A stretch of 64,000 nucleotides of DNA from Kurthia senegalensis (GCF_000285595.1 NZ_HE611067.1:1-64000), one strand, 5' to 3'. Numbered from the stretch's first letter, positions 52,658-61,723 are shown. A program made the numbers and translations. The notes: a model not told the origin generated them from the letters alone.

Positions 52658-53799
52658 ATGATTTTAATCTTACCTTTTATGCATATGCAATCAGGACATC
52701 ATCAAGTAGCAGATGCACTTGCTGCACATATTCAAAAACAAGATCCGACAATGGTAGTGGAAAAGCTCGATATTTTTAGTACGACGTTCCCTCATATTGA
52801 AAAGCTTGTTTGTAAAAGTTATTTAACGTGGATTCAAAAAAGCCCTAAAACATACAGTGTATTTTATAAAAAACAGTTTAATAGTAAAAAATATTCTTTC
52901 AAATTGTTCTCTCCTTGGGAAAAATTAATGGAAGAAACGTTAGAACGTATCATTTTAGAAAAAAACCAGAAGCGATTATTTGTACACATAGTTTTCCGTC
53001 TCACGCAGCGGGAAATTTAAAAGTAAAAGGATTAATTGATGTACCCGTCATTAACGCATACACCGACTTCTTCGTCGGTGGGGTTTGGGCAAAAGATGGC
53101 ATTGATTTGCACATTGTACCTTCAAAAACAGTCGGTCAATTTTTACAAAATGAGTATGGTGTAGAAGAACAACATATTTTAGTGTCGGGTATCCCTGTAC
53201 ATCCAGCGATGACAGCGACATCCGAAAAACAAAGGAAAAACAAATGGGAGTTACTCATTGCAGGTGGGAATAGTGGACTTGGAAACTTAGCAGACATTGC
53301 AAGGCAAAGTACAGCATTCGACCAATTACACGTAACGATTTTATGTGGGAACAATCGACCGCTTTATGAGGAAATTACCCAAATGAACTTGAATAATGTA
53401 ACAGCACTTCCGTACATTGATTCTCGTGACGAGATGAACGCTTTGTATGAACGAGCAGATGCCCTCGTTTCAAAACCTGGTGGCGTGACGATTTCAGAAG
53501 CGTTCGTCAAACATGTGCCTGTTTTTGTAAGTTCTGTATTACCGGGGCAAGAGCAGTTAAATATGGACTATCTCGTGCAAAAAGGACTCGTTTTTCCATT
53601 AGAAGAAGGCGATATGTTGGCGCAAGTAATGAATCAACTGATGGAACCACAATTTGAACAGAGCTATTCAACTGCTCTAACCGTTCAAAGAGATGAAGTA
53701 GAGCTCGGAACAGCGACATTAGTCGATCGAATGTTGTATCAATTAAATACGACGACGATGCCACATTTTTCAAAAAAAATGTTATTAGCTACTATTTAA
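52658..53799 (+). pseudogene. UgtP/MGDG-synthase-like glycosyltransferase, frameshifted
   Basis: The first frame encodes ILILPFMHMQSGHHQVADALAAHI (the GHxQVA start of MGDG_synth proteins) up to about residue 100. The second frame continues with KPEAIICTHSFPSHAAGNLK and the GT28 half (LIAGGNSGLGNL, VSKPGGVTISEAFVKHVPVFVSS). One missing A in the seven-A run at 52959-52965 explains the break; eight would restore a protein of about 381 residues. The family adds glucose to diacylglycerol for glycolipid anchors. Alternatives: sequencing error or slippage. ATG 52658 is preferred to GTG 52649. Confidence 0.82.
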
Positions 53800-53808
53800 T
53801 AGAAAAAG

Positions 53809-54057
53809 AACGAGACTAGGATAAATCCTTAACCAAATAAAAAGGGGTGTCATGATTTCAACATCATGACGCCCCTTTTTTTCATAATGTGTACTTGCTA
53901 TTGTTCTTTGTTTTGGGCGACGCTTTTTTCGGGTACGGCGCCAACTTATTTTTACGTTCGTGTCGTTCTCACAGAAGTCCCACCTTTCACTTCGTACAAA
54001 CTCATTTTAAATAAACAAAAGAGTTCCTTTTTATGTACGTTATGTCCCAGCCTCGTT
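53809..54057. repeat. interspersed repeat with inverted GAGGCTGGGACATAA-like ends
   Basis: Left end AACGAGACTAGGATAAA; right end, in reverse, AACGAGGCTGGGACATAA. The roughly 250-bp unit contains a strong terminator stem (GGGGTGTCATGAT with ATCATGACGCCCC, then a T-run, 53843-53880). The ends resemble the GAGGCTGGGACATAA intergenic repeats familiar from staphylococci and other Firmicutes. Together with the next bases it fills the gap to the esterase gene. Confidence 0.6.
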
Positions 54058-54152
54058 TTTTTATGTGGAGAATAGGACGGTTGTGAACAAGTAAAGTAGA
54101 TTTTGGTAAAATAAAATGCATAGTGTATTACGTTGAAGAAAAGAGGAGTTCT

Positions 54153-55172
54153 ATGAAAAAGTGGTTAATTGGTTTGATTGGATTAATAATTGTTTGTTGT
54201 GGCATTGTCATCATTATTTTTGAACGGACACCGGCGCCAGGAACAGCGCTTATTCGATATGCATTCAATCGAGAAGTTCCGATGAAAAATGTACAACAAT
54301 ATGAACAACAAAAAACGAAAAGTACCGTTGTATCAAATATTACGTATCCATCTAAATATGGGCATAATACGATGGATTTATATTATCCGAAAGACGTATC
54401 TCCAAATGAGAAACTACCAATTATCGTCTGGGTACATGGCGGAGCTTACATCGCAGGGGACAAATCATTTCCGAAAGGGTTTGCTCGCTATATCGTAGGA
54501 GACAAGCGAGCGGCATTCGTATCAATTAACTATGAATTAGCGCCTGAGTTACGTTATCCGGGACAAGTGATTCAGTTGGAGGAAGCGGTACGAGAAGTGA
54601 AAAAACTCGCAGCCCGCTATCCATTTTTAAATACGGACAAATGGATCATCGGGGGTGACTCAGCTGGAGCTCAAATTGCAGGACAATTTACGCTCATTCA
54701 AACGAATCCAGCGTATGCGAAAGAGATGCAACGTGAAGCGATTCTTTCAAGTAATGATTTACTCGGCTTCGTTTCTTTTTGTGGACCACTTGATTTACCA
54801 CAAATGACGACAATTAATTGGAAACGGCCGGTCATGGCATTATTTGCTCGAACAGTTGGATGGGATTTGACAGGAGAGAAAAATTGGAAAGAAAGTGATG
54901 CGCTGAAACAATCGTCACTCGTAGAACATGCGACGAAAGATTTTCCGGCAAGTTACGTGACCGATGCAACGAATTTGAGCTTTGAAGAACAAGGAAAAGC
55001 ATTCGTACAAACGTTGCAACAAAAAAATGTACCGGTTACTTCTTTATTTTTTAATAAAGACTCGGATACGGCACACGAATATCAATTTAATTTTGAAACG
55101 GCAGAAGCGCAAAAAAATCTTCAATTGTTTGAAGCTTACTTTGATGACATGACAAAAAATAAAAATAAATAG
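54153..55172 (+). CDS. membrane-anchored HSL-type esterase
   Basis: 339 residues from ATG 54153 (GAGGAGTTCT upstream). An N-terminal hydrophobic helix (anchor or signal), then an alpha/beta hydrolase: oxyanion motif VHGGAY, nucleophile elbow GGDSAGAQ, later Asp in YVTDAT and His in TAHEYQF. The hormone-sensitive-lipase/BD-FAE type hydrolyses small carboxylic esters, here outside the membrane. No neighbour hints at a substrate. Confidence 0.88.
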   Translation: MKKWLIGLIGLIIVCCGIVIIIFERTPAPGTALIRYAFNREVPMKNVQQYEQQKTKSTVVSNITYPSKYGHNTMDLYYPKDVSPNEKLPIIVWVHGGAYIAGDKSFPKGFARYIVGDKRAAFVSINYELAPELRYPGQVIQLEEAVREVKKLAARYPFLNTDKWIIGGDSAGAQIAGQFTLIQTNPAYAKEMQREAILSSNDLLGFVSFCGPLDLPQMTTINWKRPVMALFARTVGWDLTGEKNWKESDALKQSSLVEHATKDFPASYVTDATNLSFEEQGKAFVQTLQQKNVPVTSLFFNKDSDTAHEYQFNFETAEAQKNLQLFEAYFDDMTKNKNK

Positions 55173-55236
55173 AGAAAAAGCGACAATAATTGAAAAAATG
55201 TTCGTTGATGTAAGTGAAAGAGTAAGGAGGGAAGAG

Positions 55237-55773
55237 ATGTTTACGATGTGGCAACGTTTAAAAAACAGAGACGAACAAGCGTTACAACAAATTATTCATA
55301 CGTACGGATCTTATGTAAAAGCAATTATGTATGCGATTTTAAAGAGAGATGATCTCGTCCAGCTTTGTATGAATGATGTATTTTGGTCTGTATGGCAAAA
55401 ATCAGATCAATTTAAAGGGGAAGAAGTGGACTTCAAAAAATGGATTGGAACGATTGCGAAATATAAGGCGATTGATTTGTATCGTCAAGAACAAAAGCGA
55501 CATGCTCATCAAAGCGATGATGAAATCATGCTATCTATTCATAGTACCGAGCAGACGTATATGAACAAAGTTGACCGTGAGACACTGTTGTTTGAAATCA
55601 GCCAGTTAGCGCCGCCGAACGGCGATATTTTCATTATGAAATATTATTTACAACTGAGTAATCAACAAATTGCTGATGCTTGCCATATGACGAAGGCAGC
55701 AGTTGACCATCGTCTTTTACGCAGTAAGAAGAAACTCGCAAAAAATAAACGGCTGAAGGAGATGCTCCAATGA
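55237..55773 (+). CDS. ECF-type RNA polymerase sigma factor
   Basis: 178 residues from ATG 55237 (GTAAGGAGGGAAGAG upstream). Region 2 (ALQQIIHTYGSYVKAIMYAIL ... LCMNDVFWSVWQKSDQF, KWIGTIAKYKAIDLYRQ) and region 4 (LSNQQIADACHMTKAAVDHRLLRSKKKLAKN). It directs transcription of an envelope-related regulon and is held by the next gene product. ATGA overlap with that gene. Confidence 0.92.
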   Translation: MFTMWQRLKNRDEQALQQIIHTYGSYVKAIMYAILKRDDLVQLCMNDVFWSVWQKSDQFKGEEVDFKKWIGTIAKYKAIDLYRQEQKRHAHQSDDEIMLSIHSTEQTYMNKVDRETLLFEISQLAPPNGDIFIMKYYLQLSNQQIADACHMTKAAVDHRLLRSKKKLAKNKRLKEMLQ

Positions 55774-57044
55774 AAAATGATGAACTAGAAAAATTATTGA
55801 AACTCAATGTAGATGACATCTCACCAGACCCGATGACAGCAGAAGAAAAAGAGCAGTTAAAAAGAGCGGTACTAGCCTACCAACCTCAAAAAAAGAAAAA
55901 GAAAAATCGTGCTGTGTGGGGTGCGGTAATGTTCGCTGCGCTCATTCTTTTTTCTGTGCTAGGCATTCGTTTTTCTTCTACGATTGCGATGGCAGCATAC
56001 CAGCTTCCTTTTTTAGAACCGTTCGTGAAATTAGTTGCGACAGATAGAGGAATGAAAGATATTATCGAACAACAATACGTTGAACATATTAATATAACTG
56101 CTGAGAAAGATGAGCTAAAAGTGACGATTCAAGAAGCCATTGCAGATGAATCTGGCATTATTCTTTATTTTGAATCGAATCAAGACAATGTGTCATTACA
56201 AAGTGTGAAGACGAAAGATGGCGACGTTGCATTTACTATTATTGGAGAAAGTCTCTCTTCGGAGCACCCACGTCAAGTCGTTTCATCGGCAATTGTAGAA
56301 CTTGGGACGAGTGTTTCTTTACAAAATCAATCACTTGTAGCGACATTCACGGGTAAAGAAGGGGAAGTAGACGTTCCTTTCACATTGAAAAAAGAAATAC
56401 ATGAAACGAAATGGTATGTTGTCAATGACTCGATCATCGTAGATCACCAAAAAATATTCATTGATAAAGTCGGTATTTCGCCGTTACGTGCGACTGTTCG
56501 ACTACGTGTGGATGATCAAAATAGTAAACAAATTCTCGGAATCGAAAAGCTTGCACTCGTCGATGAAAATGGAGACAAGTGGGGAACGATTGAAAATGGT
56601 CTAGTAAGCCAAGGCGATATAGAAGACGAGATTACGTATGCGCTTCAAAGTAATTATTTCCATACACCGGAGCATTTAACACTTGAAATAGGTCGTATTC
56701 AAGCTGTTCCGAAAGAAGAAACAGCAGTCATCGTTGATTTTTCGAAAGAAAAGGTATTGAAACAACCATCTTATATGAAAGAAACGCTACACATTCGTTC
56801 GAACGGAAGTGTGACGTATACGACGAAAAAAGGTAAAAATGGTGCGACGATTAATTATTTCGAGGATGCTTTAGATGAAGATGGGAAAATGTTATCAATC
56901 CCTCGTATGCGTGGTGAAGGAACGGAGTACACAACGAAACAGCATTTCACCGTCGATTATGATGAAAATAAACCGATTGTGACGTTACCTGTCCGAAGCG
57001 CTCCACTTTATTTACAAGGAAACGGAAAGATTTCTTTATATTAA
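55770..57044 (+). CDS. DUF4179 membrane anti-sigma factor
   Basis: 424 residues: a cytosolic N-terminal segment of about 45 residues, one membrane helix (AVWGAVMFAALILFSVLGI), then about 350 residues outside with IEQQYVEHINITAEKDELKVTIQEAIADESGIILYFE, the DUF4179 sensor core. By family it binds the cognate sigma at the membrane and releases it on envelope stress. Co-translated with the sigma gene. Confidence 0.9.
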   Translation: MKNDELEKLLKLNVDDISPDPMTAEEKEQLKRAVLAYQPQKKKKKNRAVWGAVMFAALILFSVLGIRFSSTIAMAAYQLPFLEPFVKLVATDRGMKDIIEQQYVEHINITAEKDELKVTIQEAIADESGIILYFESNQDNVSLQSVKTKDGDVAFTIIGESLSSEHPRQVVSSAIVELGTSVSLQNQSLVATFTGKEGEVDVPFTLKKEIHETKWYVVNDSIIVDHQKIFIDKVGISPLRATVRLRVDDQNSKQILGIEKLALVDENGDKWGTIENGLVSQGDIEDEITYALQSNYFHTPEHLTLEIGRIQAVPKEETAVIVDFSKEKVLKQPSYMKETLHIRSNGSVTYTTKKGKNGATINYFEDALDEDGKMLSIPRMRGEGTEYTTKQHFTVDYDENKPIVTLPVRSAPLYLQGNGKISLY

Positions 57045-57258
57045 ATACTTCTTAAAAGGTTTCAATTGGTTAGATTCGTATGGCGTAATATGCATGGGTG
57101 CTTGTTTCAGCCATAGAAAAAGTAGTAAACTATTTAGCACAATTCATAGGTAGAATATGATATGAGGGATTCGCTTAAAAAATTGATGTCTTTTGTTGTC
57201 ACTCGGTACATTCCTTGACTATAATAAGAAGGAATGAAATGAAAAGTAGGGACAATGA

Positions 57259-57894
57259 ATGTATATTAACTTAGTATTATTGATTACCGTAACGGTTATT
57301 AACGTATTCACACTATTTTGGGACCGGTACGTATATCGTGTGAAAGAACGCCAATTAGAAAATGCAAACGAACAGGCTATCGATCAATTAAGCAATGGGA
57401 CGGAGCTACGCATCGGAAAGCCTTTATCAGAAGCTGAAAAAGAAGCAATTCGTCTCGAACTAGAAGAAGCGAAAAAAGTACCCTTTTTCAAACGCTTTAG
57501 TGGTACGAGCAAAATATTATTTATCGTCAATATTTTATTGTTGTTAACGGTTGGATACCAATACTTTCAACAATCTGAACAAGTACAAATTCAAAAAGTG
57601 TATGTGATTGACGATTATACGCGAAATTATACGCCGTTTGAATATGCTGGAAATACACCGTTATATAGTAAAAATGTGAAAGTAGAAACTGTTAAATTGT
57701 ATGAAACAAAAATAAACGATGAATATTTCTTAAAAGGTTACAGTGAATTTAGCGGCAACTTTTATATTCAATTGAAAGATGCCGACCAAGAAGATGCATT
57801 ACTGAAATTGAAAGAAACAGGAGAAGTCGTCAATGATAGTGCCGTCACGGTCTATGAAGGGACTGTAATGATTAACAATAAAGAAAAAAAGTAA
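57259..57894 (+). CDS. hypothetical membrane protein
   Basis: 211 residues with two membrane helices (N-terminal NLVLLITVTVINVFTLF and about 90-110, ILFIVNILLLLTVGYQYF), a cytosolic acidic loop between them and a C-terminal domain outside (DDYTRNYTPFEYAGNTPLYSKNVKVE). No family recognised. It has its own promoter region. Confidence 0.75.
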   Translation: MYINLVLLITVTVINVFTLFWDRYVYRVKERQLENANEQAIDQLSNGTELRIGKPLSEAEKEAIRLELEEAKKVPFFKRFSGTSKILFIVNILLLLTVGYQYFQQSEQVQIQKVYVIDDYTRNYTPFEYAGNTPLYSKNVKVETVKLYETKINDEYFLKGYSEFSGNFYIQLKDADQEDALLKLKETGEVVNDSAVTVYEGTVMINNKEKK

Positions 57895-57957
57895 GTTTCC
57901 TTCCGTATGGGTATACGCCAAAAGAGAAAACGACAAAAAATAATGAATTTTATATAA

Positions 57958-58028
57958 GATTAGGACAAAATCTTAATCGATAACAACGAGTCGTCATGAT
58001 TTTAAAATCGTGGTGGCTTTTTTTCATA
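57958..58028. repeat. partial interspersed repeat with terminator
   Basis: AGATTAGGACAAAATCTTAA resembles the left end of the 53809 element and is followed, as there, by a GTCATGATTTT hairpin and a T-run. No matching right end was found. The rest of the gap up to 58252 holds nothing recognisable besides the start region of the TspO-like gene. Confidence 0.5.
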
Positions 58029-58252
58029 TTGTTCTCGTTTTTCTTATGTACGGTTTGAATTCATATTTCCGCACATGAGATCGTCGGCGAAGGCTCATTT
58101 TTATGAAAATCTATTTTTTTATGCAACATACGAGAACTTTAAATTGGATTTTTATTTATAAAATAAACCTTGCTAGTCTATATTAAAAATAAACGTTCGC
58201 TTTTACAAAAATTAGGGTAAAAACATACTACTAGGAAAAGGAGTGAACACAT

Positions 58253-58996
58253 ATGGAAGCAGAAAAGATGAAAAAATTGTATATCGCGATGTGGGTTAGT
58301 TTGATCGCGATGATTGTCGTGAACATGTTAGCGAATATTATTCCATTAAATGGGCAAACAACAGGAGAAATATCGAACAACTTAAATGTATTATTTACAC
58401 CAGCAGGGTATGTGTTTTCTATTTGGGGACTTATTTATTTTGCGTTAATCGTTTGGTTAATTTTAATTCGTAAAGAAGTGAAACAACAATTTTTCTCAAA
58501 AACGATTGGCATCGCCTTTATTCTTTCTTGTATTTTAAATATCGCGTGGTTAATTAGTTGGCATTTCTTATTTTTCAAAACATCGATCGTCTTTATGATT
58601 TTACTATTAATGACGCTCATTACGATTTACGTACGTTATACGAATGACGAACAAAGATTAAGCCAAAGAATGCCTTTCTCAATTTATTTAGGATGGATTT
58701 CGGTAGCAACGATTGCGAATATTAGTTATGTTTTAAAATTTAATGAAGTATCTTTAGGTGTTTCGGAAGTCATTGGGACGTTTATTCTCATTCTCGTTGC
58801 AGCACTTCTTGCGCTTGCAGCCGTACAAGTTTCGAAAGATTTATACTTCGTAGCGGTTGTCGTATGGGCATTAATCGGCGTATCTGTAGCGAATACGAAT
58901 GGGTTACTCGTAACAGGTACAGGCATTGTTGTCGGAGTTCTCATTATTGGTAGTATTTTATTATTCATGAAACATTACCGTACGAAACATGCGTGA
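58253..58996 (+). CDS. TspO/MBR-like membrane protein
   Basis: 247 residues with about seven membrane helices. LFTPAGYVFSIWGLIYFALIVWL is the signature of the TspO/tryptophan-rich sensory family, although this protein is longer than the usual 160 residues, as in the extended Firmicute branch. The family binds tetrapyrroles and senses stress. AAAAGGAG precedes ATG. Confidence 0.8.
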   Translation: MEAEKMKKLYIAMWVSLIAMIVVNMLANIIPLNGQTTGEISNNLNVLFTPAGYVFSIWGLIYFALIVWLILIRKEVKQQFFSKTIGIAFILSCILNIAWLISWHFLFFKTSIVFMILLLMTLITIYVRYTNDEQRLSQRMPFSIYLGWISVATIANISYVLKFNEVSLGVSEVIGTFILILVAALLALAAVQVSKDLYFVAVVVWALIGVSVANTNGLLVTGTGIVVGVLIIGSILLFMKHYRTKHA

Positions 58997-59057
58997 TTTG
59001 TAATAAAAACAAGCGTTTCAAACGATTTCTTTCTACTTTATTAACAAAAGCTAGTGA
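58997..59057. other. start of decayed interval
   Basis: From here to 59655 there is no intact gene; it holds two gene fragments and two terminators listed below. Confidence 0.5.
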
Positions 59058-59201
59058 AACGAATCAAAACCATTTATAATTGAAATTGATTATCACTCAA
59101 ATGAAGAGTTGAAAAAAGTACTTTGCTTTAAAGCATTAGAAATGCCTGTAGAGGAACTTTTAACTGTTCAAATGATTCCTGTTCCAGCGATTCATCAATA
59201 A
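59058..59201 (+). pseudogene. gene fragment
   Basis: An open stretch of 47 codons after a TGA, without a start codon: ...PFIIEIDYHSNEELKKVLCF and MPVEELLTVQMIPVPAIHQ then stop. The sequence is protein-like and followed by a terminator, so it is probably the 3' end of a lost gene. Family unknown. Confidence 0.45.
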
Positions 59202-59208
59202 AATAGTA

Positions 59209-59255
59209 ACGAATGGCCGTTTTTATCCGGAAATATTCCGTATAAAGGCGGTTTT
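59209..59255 (+). terminator. terminator after the gene fragment
   Basis: GGCCGTTTTTAT..ATAAAGGCGG outside and CGGAA-ATA-TTCCG inside, followed by TTTTTTC. Confidence 0.6.
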
Positions 59256-59321
59256 TTCTTTTTATGAAGTAGAACGACAGTCGTGAATGAACAGAAGGAA
59301 TTCGGCAGAAAAGAGCTATAA

Positions 59322-59483
59322 GCCCTTAAAACAATTATTAGACACTCTGTAAAAGTCTCAAAGGAAAAATTCGACTTTATTTTTGATGTGCGTACCGCTA
59401 AACGTGCGGTAGCCAAAGTGAAAAAGCTTGGTATGCCTGTGTTTTCAGCGGAATGTATAAAATCGTGCATAAAGTCTGTGTAA
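59322..59483 (+). pseudogene. gene fragment, recombinase C-terminus-like
   Basis: A stretch of 53 codons without a start: LKTIIRHSVKVSKEKFDFIFD then TAKRAVAKVKKLGMP and a Cys-containing end. The pattern (basic linker, EKF.F.F) recalls C-termini of large serine recombinases but is too short to be sure. A strong terminator follows. Confidence 0.35.
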
Positions 59484-59487
59484 ACAC

Positions 59488-59529
59488 AAAAGCCACGAAC
59501 GTTGATATGACAGCGTTTGTGGCTTTTTT
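59488..59529 (+). terminator. strong terminator
   Basis: AAAAGCCAC(GAACG) pairs with (CGTTT)GTGGCTTTTTT. Confidence 0.8.
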
Positions 59530-59655
59530 CGTATATTCCCAAACTTTTGTTTGGGAACGTTATTTAAATTAGCCATGTATATTAGATACAAATTAAAAAT
59601 GATTAAATAGTTGTCTAAGTATAATTCCTTTAGAAATAATATTAAGTATTATCCA

Positions 59656-59713
59656 TTGACATATTGCAATATTGCAATATAATAACACTATAACACATTT
59701 AATTATTGCAATA
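59656..59713 (+). promoter_or_regulatory. consensus promoter with embedded operators
   Basis: TTGACA (59656-59661), a 16-nt spacer, TATAAT (59678-59683): a perfect sigma-A promoter. The spacer is made of two overlapping ATATTGCAATAT palindromes, and a third ATTGCAATAT lies at 59704-59713. Strong promoter, evidently held off by a repressor. Confidence 0.88.
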
Positions 59714-59738
59714 TGTTAATGCTAGGAGGTTATTAATA

Positions 59739-60386
59739 ATGGACAATACAAATATTTTATTACGACGTCATTCTGTTAGAGACTTTATGGATAAAGAAAT
59801 TGATGTCGATTTATTAAAACAAATCATCTTTGAGGCTCAAAGAGCTCCTTCGTATGAAAATAGTCAACCTTGGAAAGCTTACATCGCTACAGGAAAAACT
59901 TTAGAAAGCATTCGTGAGGTTCATAAACAGAAGGTTAAAAATAGAGAAAAGAGTTGGACAGAAGTTACACCACCTCTTAGTTGGCAAGAACATCCAAAAA
60001 ATAATGTTGAGAATTATATGAAAGAAACTGAAAGTCTTATTGGAGAAAATGGCATTAAAGATTTGCTATCTCAAAATGCTATTTTATTTAATGCCCCAGC
60101 AGTTATTTACATTACAATTCCTAAAGATTCTTCTCATTACTCAGCTTATGATGTTGGAGCTTTCGGTTATGGTATTTTATTATCTGCTTATCACCACGGA
60201 TTAGGAACAGTTCCTGCTTACGAAATTATTCGTTATCCTGGAGAGATTCGTGATCATTTTGATATTCCAGAAGATGAATCTATATTTATGGGAATTGCTA
60301 TTGGTTATCCTACAGAAGGCAAACCGTTAAGCACATTAGTTATGTCTCGTGACAATTTAGATAATATTTTACAGATTAAAGAATAA
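59739..60386 (+). CDS. nitroreductase-family oxidoreductase
   Basis: 215 residues from ATG 59739 (GCTAGGAGG upstream). RRHSVRDFMDKEIDVDLLKQIIFEAQRAPSYENSQPWK is the FMN-binding start; DVGAFGYGILLSAYHHGLGTVPAYE and GIAIGYPTEG are the other family blocks. It reduces nitro or quinone compounds with NAD(P)H. Likely induced from the operator-embedded promoter by the nearby ArsR-type regulator. Confidence 0.93.
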   Translation: MDNTNILLRRHSVRDFMDKEIDVDLLKQIIFEAQRAPSYENSQPWKAYIATGKTLESIREVHKQKVKNREKSWTEVTPPLSWQEHPKNNVENYMKETESLIGENGIKDLLSQNAILFNAPAVIYITIPKDSSHYSAYDVGAFGYGILLSAYHHGLGTVPAYEIIRYPGEIRDHFDIPEDESIFMGIAIGYPTEGKPLSTLVMSRDNLDNILQIKE

Positions 60387-60393
60387 AAAAGAT

Positions 60394-60445
60394 CCCCTTT
60401 CTATGATTAGGTTCAGTCGCTTTAACCATGGAAAGGGGTTTTTAG
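60394..60445 (+). terminator. terminator of the nitroreductase gene
   Basis: CCCCTTTCTATG pairs with CATGGAAAGGGG around a loop of about 21 nt, then TTTTT. Confidence 0.82.
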
Positions 60446-60453
60446 ATTAAAAA

Positions 60454-60469
60454 ATTGAAATATTTCAAT
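60454..60469. promoter_or_regulatory. palindromic operator before the ArsR-type gene
   Basis: ATTGAAATATTTCAAT, a perfect palindrome with half-sites similar to those of the nitroreductase promoter, implying autoregulation. Confidence 0.7.
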
Positions 60470-60509
60470 ATATAGTAGATAATTATTTTAAATTCAAGGG
60501 AGGAACGTT

Positions 60510-60839
60510 ATGGATAACATCGATTTAGAAATGATGGATATATTTAAAGCACTTTCAAATGAAACGAGATTGAGAATTTTAAAATTACTAAAGGATCCAG
60601 AAGCTAATTTTGGAGATGAAAATATTAAATATCCAGAAGCAAAACCGTCTGAAGTAGGGGTTTGCGTGGGTCAAATAACCGAAAAAATTGACATGAATCA
60701 ATCAACAATGTCTCAATATTTATCGATTATGGCTAGAGCTGGGATTTTAATCCCCACAAGAATAGGTAAATGGACATACTATCGTCGCAATGAAGAAAAA
60801 CTACAGCAAATCAGCAAATATCTAAGCAATGAGGTTTAA
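60510..60839 (+). CDS. ArsR-type transcriptional regulator
   Basis: 109 residues. DIFKALSNETRLRILKLLKDPE is the ArsR start, and QITEKIDMNQSTMSQYLSIMARAGILIPTRIGKWTYYRRN the winged helix. A Cys in EVGVCVG near residue 51 could be a redox or metal sensor; the classical ELCVCDL metal motif is absent. It probably represses the nitroreductase gene and itself. Confidence 0.88.
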   Translation: MDNIDLEMMDIFKALSNETRLRILKLLKDPEANFGDENIKYPEAKPSEVGVCVGQITEKIDMNQSTMSQYLSIMARAGILIPTRIGKWTYYRRNEEKLQQISKYLSNEV

Positions 60840-60868
60840 ATTAAAGTCTACACTATTTCTATACGCTT

Positions 60869-60909
60869 AACCAAGCTACTTAAATGAACTTTTTATGAGT
60901 AGCTTGGTT
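60869..60909. terminator. terminator of the ArsR-type gene
   Basis: AACCAAGCTACT pairs with AGTAGCTTGGTT. Confidence 0.8.
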
Positions 60910-61535
60910 TATTTGTTCATTGATTTATTTTAAAAGTGAGTTACTTCACTATATGGCCCTTTTCTGGAATAGTATGACTAAAATTTTTAGAGCTAAGCGC
61001 CATTTAATTCTAAAGTAATGACGCCAAATAAAAAAGAAAGTTACAAAAATTTTGATTTTGAGCAATGTTTTGAAACAGTTTTTGATGAAAATATAGCTGT
61101 TTTTTAAAGCACAATCATTCTATCTCAAAAACAGTCGTTTATAAGACGTTTATTCCTTATCGTTGTTATATCAAGTGTTTGATAATGCTACATAATGCTT
61201 AACGTTGTAAATCTGCATTTTTATGACGCTACCCCAATATGGAATAAGATTTCAATGGGTTATCTGGAAGTACATAAACTATACTTTGGAAAACGAAAAG
61301 AAAAATACAAATGCAAAAAAAGGTCATACTTTGTTTAGTAAGCTTCATCTCATTACTCCTTATTTTTTACATGCATATTATTACGTTCATGTTTTTTAAC
61401 ATGTTCTCTGTTTTATACATCACTATAATTATAGGAATAACAGATGAAACAACTAGAATAATTCCATATAACTCAGAATCTAAAAAATTAAAGTTTGCAA
61501 AATGCTCATATAACGCTAAAAAACTCCAATAATAG
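60910..61535. other. decayed or gene-poor interval
   Basis: About 600 bp. A 29-codon frame (61018-61107) and a 73-codon frame (61311-61532, one hydrophobic segment, MQKKVILCLVSFISLLLIFY start) exist, but both lack a proper ribosome site and codon quality is poor. No family recognised. Confidence 0.45.
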
Positions 61536-61723
61536 TCATTGATAAATAAACTTTTTAAATAAAGTACCAAAATATTCTTGAGCTAATAACCAACTTTCTT
61601 CATTTTTCATCGAACGTTTAGTACGATAACCTATTAACATGTTAGGTTCACTATTTTCCCTAAAACAATTAAGAAAAAGTAAACAGAGATGAAAGTCACA
61701 AAAGAGATAACTAAAAATGTCAT
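61536..61723 (-). pseudogene. SdpI-family gene, frameshifted
   Basis: Starts at 61723 after GGGAGGATATTA with MTFLVISFVTFISVYFFLIVLG, a membrane helix, then reads into an early stop. In the next frame the expected continuation appears: ENSEPNMLIGYRTKRSMKNEESWLLAQEYFG. The GYRTKRSMKN motif is the C-terminal signature of SdpI/YhfL-like membrane proteins (immunity to the SdpC toxin in Bacillus). One base is missing or extra at about 61660-61667 (GGGAAAA on the mRNA). Confidence 0.68.

Noticed and set aside
53866-54075. 69-codon frame inside the interspersed repeat
   Set aside because: It starts inside a terminator T-run and follows the repeat, with no ribosome site.
61311-61532. 73-codon hydrophobic frame as a toxin partner of the SdpI-like gene
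   Set aside because: No ribosome site, no secretion or toxin motif, poor codon quality.
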